Source: Gammaproteobacteria bacterium
GTDB lineage: Bacteria > Pseudomonadota > Gammaproteobacteria > Eutrophobiales > Eutrophobiaceae
Assembly: GCA_026710545.1 (NCBI GenBank)
Contig: JAPOQU010000045.1
Span: 1-64,000, forward strand
Length of the DNA: 64,000 nucleotides
Reading direction: 5' to 3'
The notes beneath the pieces are model-generated. The model was not told the origin of the DNA. It was given only the letters and a program-made list of their open reading frames with translations, and did no database searches. Position 1 is the stretch's first letter; each line of letters begins with the position of its first letter. This document shows positions 58,359-64,000 of this stretch, one piece after another. Position numbers and translations under genes: made by a program.

Positions 58359-59876
58359 ATGAAAATCGCCATTATCGGCGCCGGCATTACCGGTATTGCG
58401 GCGGCAAGTATTCTCAACAAAGCCGGCCACCAGACAATCCTGTTTGAAAAATCCGCCAGGGCGGGCGGTGTCTGGGCAGTCGGGTATCCGGGGGTGTATC
58501 TCCAGAATACCAGCCGCCAGTATACCCTGGCGGAATTTCCCTGGCCGTTCAAACCCTCGTACCATCCTACCGCCGCGGAGATACTGAACTACCTGGACCT
58601 GGCGATCGAGGGCCTGGGCCTGGACGTGCGCATGCGCACCGAGGTCACCGGGATGGATGAAAATGAGCGCGGCTGGACGCTGCGTTGCCGGGATGATTCC
58701 GGCGAGCGGGAACAGCAGTTCGATTACGTGGTCTCGGCCATCGGCCAGTACACCGAAGGCAAGCACAAGCCGGCGTTTCCCGGCCAGGAGACGTTCGCGG
58801 GCGAGGTCATCACCGAGCGGGATATCGGTTCCCCGGACCTGTTCAGGGACAAGCGCACGGTGGTGGTCGGTTTCGGTAAATCTGCAGTCGATATCGCGTC
58901 CATGGCGGGCGCCGTGGCGAGCCGGGTGCACCATGTGTTCCGGACACCGCGCTGGTTGATCCCGTTTTCCGTCTTCGGCATCCATTATACCCACCTGATG
59001 TTTTGCCGGTTGACCACATTCTTCATGCCCTGCTGGGCGCACCCGTCGCGCTTCGAGCGCTTCGCTCACCGCAGGCTGGGCTTGCTGGTGGACACGTTCT
59101 GGTCTTTCATCTCGGGCCTGATCGTCCTGTTGTGCAAACTGCTCGGGGTATTCAAGGGCAGGGCCGCGCAGCGGCGGTTGGATACCCTGATACCGCCTCA
59201 CAAGCTCACCGGCGACCTGCGTTCGGCGGCCGCGCTGACGCCGCCGGATTACTACCGCCTGGTTGCGGACGGCCGGATTGAACCCTGCCACGGAGAGATA
59301 TCCCGTTTCACCGGTGCAACCGTGCACCTGGAAGACGGCCGCAGTTTAGACTGTGACCAGGTGGTGTTATGCGTCGGCTCGGAAAAACCCAGGTTCCCTT
59401 TCCTGCCCGGCAAATACCGCACTCTGCTGGAGAGTGAGGATGACGGCGTGCAGTTGTACCGTCATGTATTGCATCCGGATATCCCGCACTTTGCCTGCGC
59501 CGGTTATAACCACGGCTTCATGCATGTGCCCGCGGCCGAAATAGGCATGATCTGGCTGTGTGCGCACCTGGACGGAGACATCACCCTGCCGGACCGTGAT
59601 GAGATGCTCAGGTGTATCGAAGCCATCCGGGAGTGGAAGCGCAAACATATCAACTACGAACCGTCGCGCTCCTGCGCCGTCAATACCCGGTTCCAGCAAT
59701 ACCTGGACATCATGCTGCAGGAACTGGGCGTTTCGCCCTACCGGAAGATGCCTAACCTGCTCGCGGAAATATTCAAGCAATACGGCGCTGAAGATTACCG
59801 CGGCGTATTCGATGAGTATCTCAGCCGGGCGAAAAAACGGAAAATGCCGTTAGTAACTTTACCGTTGGATACATAG
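58359..59876 (+). CDS. Flavin-containing monooxygenase (FMO/Baeyer-Villiger-like)
   Basis: 505 residues. FAD loop 'IAIIGAGITGIAAASIL' at the N-terminus, with a Glu-ended strand 'TILFEKS'. The NADPH loop 'TVVVGFGKSAVDIA' follows; the FMO signature in between is loosely kept. Expected to insert oxygen into N, S or carbonyl carbon using NADPH and O2. A hydrophobic mid-region ('FWSFISGLIVLLCKLLGVF') may attach it to the membrane. The SDR gene follows 50 bases downstream, a common pairing with FMOs. Confidence 0.88.
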   Translation: MKIAIIGAGITGIAAASILNKAGHQTILFEKSARAGGVWAVGYPGVYLQNTSRQYTLAEFPWPFKPSYHPTAAEILNYLDLAIEGLGLDVRMRTEVTGMDENERGWTLRCRDDSGEREQQFDYVVSAIGQYTEGKHKPAFPGQETFAGEVITERDIGSPDLFRDKRTVVVGFGKSAVDIASMAGAVASRVHHVFRTPRWLIPFSVFGIHYTHLMFCRLTTFFMPCWAHPSRFERFAHRRLGLLVDTFWSFISGLIVLLCKLLGVFKGRAAQRRLDTLIPPHKLTGDLRSAAALTPPDYYRLVADGRIEPCHGEISRFTGATVHLEDGRSLDCDQVVLCVGSEKPRFPFLPGKYRTLLESEDDGVQLYRHVLHPDIPHFACAGYNHGFMHVPAAEIGMIWLCAHLDGDITLPDRDEMLRCIEAIREWKRKHINYEPSRSCAVNTRFQQYLDIMLQELGVSPYRKMPNLLAEIFKQYGAEDYRGVFDEYLSRAKKRKMPLVTLPLDT

Positions 59877-59926
59877 GATTTAATATTCAGTCTCCAATAA
59901 CCAAAAACAGGAACAGGAAACTGACC

Positions 59927-60646
59927 ATGCAGACTGCAATCATCATAGGGGTAGGGCCGGAACACGGTCTGGGAGCACAATTGTGTAAACGCTTTGCGGG
60001 TCTGGGCCTGCATGTTTTCGTGGCGGGACGGACCCGGGCGAAACTGGACAAGGTTGTAGCGTTGATCGAGGCGGAAGGAAACACGGCGAGCGCGTACGTT
60101 GCCGACACCACCGACGAGGCGCAAGTGAACAACCTGTTCGACGAGGCCGCGCACGCCGGCCCTCTCTCCGTCGCCATCTATAACGCCGGCAACAACACGC
60201 CGGGCAAAATCATCGATATGGAGGCATCCTATTTTGAAAAGAGCTGGAAAATCTGCTGTTTCGGCGGCTTCCTGTTTGCCCGCGCCGCGCTGCAGCAGAT
60301 GCAGGGTTCCGGCGGCACCCTGCTGTTTACCGGCGCCAGCGCATCCATGCGCGGGCGGGCCGGGTTTGGCGCGTTCAACTCATCCAAGGCCGCGTTGCGT
60401 GTCCTGGCGCAGGCCCTGGCAAAGGAATACGGCCCGGAAAAAATCCATGTGGGCCACGTGGTCGTCGACGGCGCGATCAACGGTGAAAAAATCAAGACGA
60501 GGTGGCCCGAGTATGCGGAAAAACTGGGCGATGAGGGGATGATCAGTATCGACGGGATCGTCGACGCCTACGAATATCTCTACAGACAACCCGAAACCGC
60601 ATGGACGTTCGAGGTGGACCTGCGCACCGCAATAGAAAACTGGTAG
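59927..60646 (+). CDS. Short-chain dehydrogenase (SDR) with Phe in place of catalytic Tyr
   Basis: 239 residues. Cofactor loop 'IIIGVGPEHGLGAQL', with 'VAGRTRAKL' favouring NADP; 'IYNAGNN' is the NNAG motif. The catalytic region reads 'FTGASASMRG' then 'GFGAFNSSKAALRVLAQAL': the YxxxK motif is F150-x3-K154, so the Tyr that donates the proton is missing. I recall this variant in a divergent SDR subgroup. Its activity is therefore uncertain. It probably forms an operon with the FMO. Confidence 0.88.
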   Translation: MQTAIIIGVGPEHGLGAQLCKRFAGLGLHVFVAGRTRAKLDKVVALIEAEGNTASAYVADTTDEAQVNNLFDEAAHAGPLSVAIYNAGNNTPGKIIDMEASYFEKSWKICCFGGFLFARAALQQMQGSGGTLLFTGASASMRGRAGFGAFNSSKAALRVLAQALAKEYGPEKIHVGHVVVDGAINGEKIKTRWPEYAEKLGDEGMISIDGIVDAYEYLYRQPETAWTFEVDLRTAIENW

Positions 60647-60688
60647 CCTGGACCACTCCGGGTAGCCGGCGCCGGACTGTTCCCTTTC

Positions 60689-61171
60689 CTATTCGCCCAG
60701 TCTTACGTAAGCGTCGGTGTCCTTCAGGGTTTCGTTGTCCTTGATATAGTCCCAGGCCAGTTTTCCGGCATCCCGCAGGGTGAGGTCGGCGCCGGAGTCC
60801 AGTAAGGTAAGGATAATCTCGGGGTTATTGCTCTGGTCCGCTGCCGCATGCAGCGGGGTGCTCTCCCTGGCATCCCTGGAATTCGGGTCTGCTCCACCGT
60901 CCAGCAATGCGATGATGATACCGGGATTGTCATTGGACCAGGCTGCCCAGTGCAGCGGTGTAGCGCCCCATTCCTTGTCCTGCGCGTTCAGGTTCGCGCC
61001 GGCGTCCACCAGGGCGGAAACAATGTCGGGGTCATCATTGAACGCAGCGGCAAAATGCAGCGGGGTGAATCCCCACTCATCCTTTGCGTTCGGGTCGGCG
61101 CCCGCCCGGAGTTGTTCCAGCACCGATTTCAATGTGGCCTTTTCAAAAAAAGCCATCGTATTCCAGTTCAT
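60689..61171 (-). CDS. Ankyrin-repeat protein
   Basis: 160 residues made of about four ankyrin units: '[21 protein letters not shown]', '[21 protein letters not shown]', and '[21 protein letters not shown]' are three well-formed ones (each quoted only in part). There is no signal peptide, so it is probably cytoplasmic. Ankyrin stacks bind proteins; the partner is unknown. It is convergent with the SDR gene and divergent from hemE. Confidence 0.9.
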   Translation of the reverse strand: MNWNTMAFFEKATLKSVLEQLRAGADPNAKDEWGFTPLHFAAAFNDDPDIVSALVDAGANLNAQDKEWGATPLHWAAWSNDNPGIIIALLDGGADPNSRDARESTPLHAAADQSNNPEIILTLLDSGADLTLRDAGKLAWDYIKDNETLKDTDAYVRLGE

Positions 61172-61347
61172 GCCTTTCTGTATCCTGCGAGAATCAGGTC
61201 GCCATTGTATTCCTGAACGAGTCAGCAGGTCAACATGATAGTAACCGGACCCGTAAAATAGAGGCCGCTTCGGCTTTTCCCCTTGTTTTTGCCGGGATGA
61301 GGGCTTATTGTTTAGCCTTGCCCACCACGTATGGAAGTGTTTTGCCA

Positions 61348-62421
61348 GTGCCTGAAAAATTGCTTAACGATCGTCTGTTAAGAGCGCTTCGGCGCCAACC
61401 GGTCGACATGACGCCGCTCTGGATCATGCGCCAGGCAGGGCGTTACCTGCCTGAATACCGCGCCACCCGGCAGCGTGCGGGCGGTTTCATGACCCTGTGC
61501 AAGACTCCCGAGCTTGCCTGCGAGGTCACACTGCAACCCCTGGATCGCTTTGACCTTGATGCGGCAATACTGTTTTCCGACATTCTTACCATACCCGACG
61601 CCATGGGCCTGGGGCTGAGTGTGGTGGAGAACAAGGGTCCGCAGTTTGCCAGGCCGGTCCGGACCGGGAGTGACATCCGCAACCTGGGAGTGCCCGATGT
61701 TGAAACCAGCCTGCGTTACGTCATGGATGCGGTCAGGCTCATCAAACGGGAATTGCAGGGCAAGGTCCCGCTCATCGGCTTTGCCGGGAGTCCCTGGACC
61801 ATTGCCACTTACATGATTGAAGGCGAGTCGAGCAAGAATTTCAGCCGGGCCAAGGGCATGTTGTACGGGCAGTCGGACCTGATGCATATGCTGCTGGACG
61901 TGTTGAGCCGCTCAATCACAGACTACCTGAACGGCCAGATTGCGGCGGGGGGCGATGTGGTCATGGTCTTTGACACCTGGGGTGGCATATTGTCGCGGGA
62001 TGCTTACCAGGAGTTCTCACTGGGGTACATGAAACGGATTGTCCAGGGCATCAAGGCTGAAGGCCGGAGCGAATCGGTGCCGGTCATCCTGTTTACCAAG
62101 GGTGGAGGCCTGTGGCTCGAGGACATTGCCGGGTCCGGTTGTGACGCCATCGGGGTCGACTGGACCGTAGACATCGACGCCGCGCGCAGGAGAACCGGTG
62201 GGAAGGTGGCGTTGCAGGGCAACCTGGATACGGCCGTGCTGTATTCCTCCCCGGCATCCATCCGCAGGCAGGTGGCGGAGATACTGGCTGCCTACGGGCC
62301 GGCAGACGGCCACGTCTTCAACCTGGGGCACGGCATCCATCCCGACATCGACCCGGATAAAGTAGCGGTACTTGTGGACGCCGTACACGAACTCAGCAGA
62401 CCATTCCATGCACGGAAATAG
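61348..62421 (+). CDS. hemE: Uroporphyrinogen decarboxylase
   Basis: 357 residues from the GTG at 61348, which follows GGAAG and gives the normal HemE length; the frame is open much further upstream without similarity. Signatures are '[19 protein letters not shown]' (substrate-binding Arg), '[15 protein letters not shown]', and '[16 protein letters not shown]'. It decarboxylates uroporphyrinogen III to coproporphyrinogen III in haem synthesis. In Pseudomonas it directly follows gltBD. Confidence 0.96.
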   Translation: MPEKLLNDRLLRALRRQPVDMTPLWIMRQAGRYLPEYRATRQRAGGFMTLCKTPELACEVTLQPLDRFDLDAAILFSDILTIPDAMGLGLSVVENKGPQFARPVRTGSDIRNLGVPDVETSLRYVMDAVRLIKRELQGKVPLIGFAGSPWTIATYMIEGESSKNFSRAKGMLYGQSDLMHMLLDVLSRSITDYLNGQIAAGGDVVMVFDTWGGILSRDAYQEFSLGYMKRIVQGIKAEGRSESVPVILFTKGGGLWLEDIAGSGCDAIGVDWTVDIDAARRRTGGKVALQGNLDTAVLYSSPASIRRQVAEILAAYGPADGHVFNLGHGIHPDIDPDKVAVLVDAVHELSRPFHARK

Positions 62422-62423
62422 GG

Positions 62424-62463
62424 GATATTTGGGGTCAGAGCAATAGCTCTGACCCCAAATATC
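62424..62463. repeat. Palindromic repeat, family A, copy 2
   Basis: 18-bp perfect arms GATATTTGGGGTCAGAGC (62424-62441) and complement (62446-62463) with loop AATA, three bases after the hemE stop. The right half TGACCCCAAATA recurs at 62491-62502 within the first codons of the next gene. Confidence 0.92.
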
Positions 62464-62476
62464 TGACAGGCCGAAT

Positions 62477-63415
62477 ATGAGTTTTTACACTGACCCCAAA
62501 TACCTGAAGGAACGGATCATCCTGGCCGCGAAGGGTTTCTGTATCGGGACCGCGGACATCATTCCCGGGGTGAGCGGCGGCACCATGGCGTTTATCCTGG
62601 GGATTTACCGCGAATTCATCGCCGCAATCAAATCCTTTGACCTTGCCGCGCTCACGGCCCTGCTCAGGCTGGATTTCAGGGAAGCCGCGGCAAGGCCGCA
62701 TTTCGGCTTTATCGTGCCGCTGGCCATCGGCATTGTCGCCGCCCTGCTGTTTTTTACCCGGGTTGTGCAACTGCCGCAGTTGCTGCTGGATTATCCCGAA
62801 CAGATCTACGGCCTGTTTTTCGGCCTCATCGGCGGTTCCATCCTGGTCCTGCTCAGGGACCTCGACGGCATTGCCGGCGCGGAAATCTTCACGCTGGTTG
62901 CGGGTGCGGTTATCGGTTACATCGTGTTCAACATGGTGCCCATACAAACTCCCGATGCCGGCTGGTTCATATTCATCGCCGGCGTGCTGGCAATCTGCGC
63001 AATGATGTTGCCGGGCATATCGGGATCATTCGTGTTGCTGCTCCTGAACAAATACACGTATGTATTCACGGCAATCGGGTATTTCAAATTGGCCGTGTTG
63101 CTCCCGTTTGCCGGCGGGGCGCTGGCCGGGCTGGTTTTTTTCAGCCGCCTGTTGTCGTACATACTCGAACGCTGGTATCGCCTGACCGTGGTTTTCATCA
63201 CCGGCCTGCTGCTTGCTTCGTTGACGGTCATCTGGCCTTTCCAGCAACGTGTCTATGAAAGCGCCGGGGATGATTCGCTGCTGGTGGATACACATCCGGT
63301 TTTCCCCACGGAATTGTCCCGGCCGGCCCTGACCTCATTTATACTTATCATCTGCGGTATCATAGTCGTACTGGGTATCAGGCGCCTTCACAAAGCGGAA
63401 GCGCCGGAAAACTGA
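62477..63415 (+). CDS. DUF368 membrane protein
   Basis: 312 residues with about eight membrane segments. The family motif 'CIGTADIIPGVSGGTMAFIL' near the N-terminus and a second 'MMLPGISGSFVLLLLNKY' in the middle are diagnostic of DUF368, an internally duplicated membrane family; members have been linked to undecaprenyl-phosphate recycling. The first codons ('YTDPKYL') contain a stretch identical to the right half of the family A repeat. Confidence 0.9.
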   Translation: MSFYTDPKYLKERIILAAKGFCIGTADIIPGVSGGTMAFILGIYREFIAAIKSFDLAALTALLRLDFREAAARPHFGFIVPLAIGIVAALLFFTRVVQLPQLLLDYPEQIYGLFFGLIGGSILVLLRDLDGIAGAEIFTLVAGAVIGYIVFNMVPIQTPDAGWFIFIAGVLAICAMMLPGISGSFVLLLLNKYTYVFTAIGYFKLAVLLPFAGGALAGLVFFSRLLSYILERWYRLTVVFITGLLLASLTVIWPFQQRVYESAGDDSLLVDTHPVFPTELSRPALTSFILIICGIIVVLGIRRLHKAEAPEN

Positions 63416-63440
63416 GTGGTATGTCTGCTACGGGGAGTCT

Positions 63441-64000
63441 TTGATAAAGTCGATCACAGTGCTGCTCTGTTGTGCCGCCGCCAGCACCGGCATTACCGGT
63501 GCTGAAGAAACCAACGCGGTTCCCGGTAGCACACAGATCGAGGAGATAGTCGTTACCGGCAGCCACCTGAAGCGTGAGGCCGGGGGCCTGGCATCACCCC
63601 TGACGGTGCTCGACCGGGATGACCTGGACGTTGCCGGTGCCACCGACGTCAAGGAAATCATCCGCACCATGAGCTTCAACTCAGGGTCGCTGGGGGTCTC
63701 CGCCACCAACTGGGCGGGTGATGACAGTTCCACCGGCAATGCCAGCGTCAACCTGCGCAATCTCGGTAACGGCGCGACGCTGGTATTGATTAACGGCAGG
63801 CGCACCGTCAGTACCAGTTTCGACAACAGCGGCAGCAGCTACGTGGATGTCCAGGGACTGGTGCCCAACATCGCGCTGGAACGGATCGAAGTCGTCAAGG
63901 ACGGCGCCTCCGCGTTGTACGGTTCCGATGCCGTTGCCGGGGTGGTGAACTTCATCACCCGGCGCGAGTTCACCGGGGTCGAATTACAGGTCGATTTCAG
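63441..64000 (+). CDS. TonB-dependent receptor, N-terminal part, cut by right edge
   Basis: 186 codons visible, starting at TTG (63441) after GGGGAG. A short signal peptide ('VLLCCAAASTGITGAEE') is followed by the TonB box 'QIEEIVVTGSHLKREAG' and the plug domain: 'SVNLRNLGNGATLVLINGRR' and 'RIEVVKDGASALYGSDAVAG'. It resembles receptors of the colicin-I/oligosaccharide type. The open frame on the opposite strand at 63428-63826 is its shadow. The barrel lies beyond the window. Confidence 0.9.
   Translation, partial: MIKSITVLLCCAAASTGITGAEETNAVPGSTQIEEIVVTGSHLKREAGGLASPLTVLDRDDLDVAGATDVKEIIRTMSFNSGSLGVSATNWAGDDSSTGNASVNLRNLGNGATLVLINGRRTVSTSFDNSGSSYVDVQGLVPNIALERIEVVKDGASALYGSDAVAGVVNFITRREFTGVELQVDF

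Noticed and set aside
61084-61347. 88-codon N-terminal extension of HemE
   Set aside because: It runs antisense through the ankyrin gene and would exceed normal HemE length; the GTG at 61348 gives the family's usual start.
63428-63826. 132-codon open frame on the minus strand near the right edge
   Set aside because: The plus strand reads a clear TonB box and plug domain from 63441; the minus frame is its shadow.

Overview
The window looks like chromosome from an aerobic, metabolically versatile gammaproteobacterium; the species cannot be named from sequence alone. The clues are gltB-gltD with hemE on the same strand (the three are adjacent in Pseudomonas), selB beside a selenocysteine tRNA, two TonB-dependent receptors with N-terminal 'EEIVV(S/T)' boxes, two Rieske oxygenases, and the high-GC coding style. 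Most genes have Shine-Dalgarno sequences and many are translationally coupled.

Layout. 1-7952 carries a DUF1638 gene, a molybdopterin oxidoreductase / class III aminotransferase / MFS transporter set, and a coupled FAH-family hydrolase and MhpB-like extradiol dioxygenase. 7997-8649 is a VapBC-type toxin-antitoxin pair. 8737-10924 is a compact 2.2-kb insertion at the 3' end of tRNA-Sec (10913-11002): 19-bp direct repeats outside, 20-bp inverted repeats inside, a Fic-family gene whose catalytic His is Gln, and five helically phased operator-like repeats. selB follows, then an EthD / Rieske oxygenase / small-protein operon, hydantoinase-oxoprolinase A and B genes, an aminotransferase, a ribokinase-like kinase, a phage-like S24 repressor with a divergent small gene, a UbiD-like decarboxylase and a quinone oxidoreductase.

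25751-40843 is a defence island. On the minus strand is a type I restriction-modification operon: HTH-fused HsdM, HsdS, an unknown protein, an AlbA-type ATP-binding protein, HsdR and a YgjP-like metallopeptidase. Then comes a membrane protein with a five-fold hendecad repeat. On the plus strand is a tight four-gene cassette: an unknown protein, a protein that looks like an ATPase with ruined Walker motifs, an intact P-loop ATPase, and a SNF2 helicase. This cassette is the best candidate for an under-described defence system; it recalls BREX BrxD/helicase pairs and Shango, but I cannot match it fully to either.

40945-48889 is catabolic and transport: VOC protein, TonB receptor, MFS, Rieske oxygenase, amidohydrolase and AraC regulator. 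49130-55151 is glutamate synthase. About 6 kb of accessory genes (a protease-like PDZ protein lacking catalytic residues, a lipoprotein, small oxygenases, an FMO, an SDR, an ankyrin protein) separates it from hemE, a DUF368 membrane protein and a TonB receptor cut by the right edge.

A theme across the window is a set of short palindromic intergenic repeats (at least five families). They lie mostly at gene 3' ends and in several cases supply the last codons or stop codon of the neighbouring gene. No CRISPR array, rRNA, transposase or integrase was seen.
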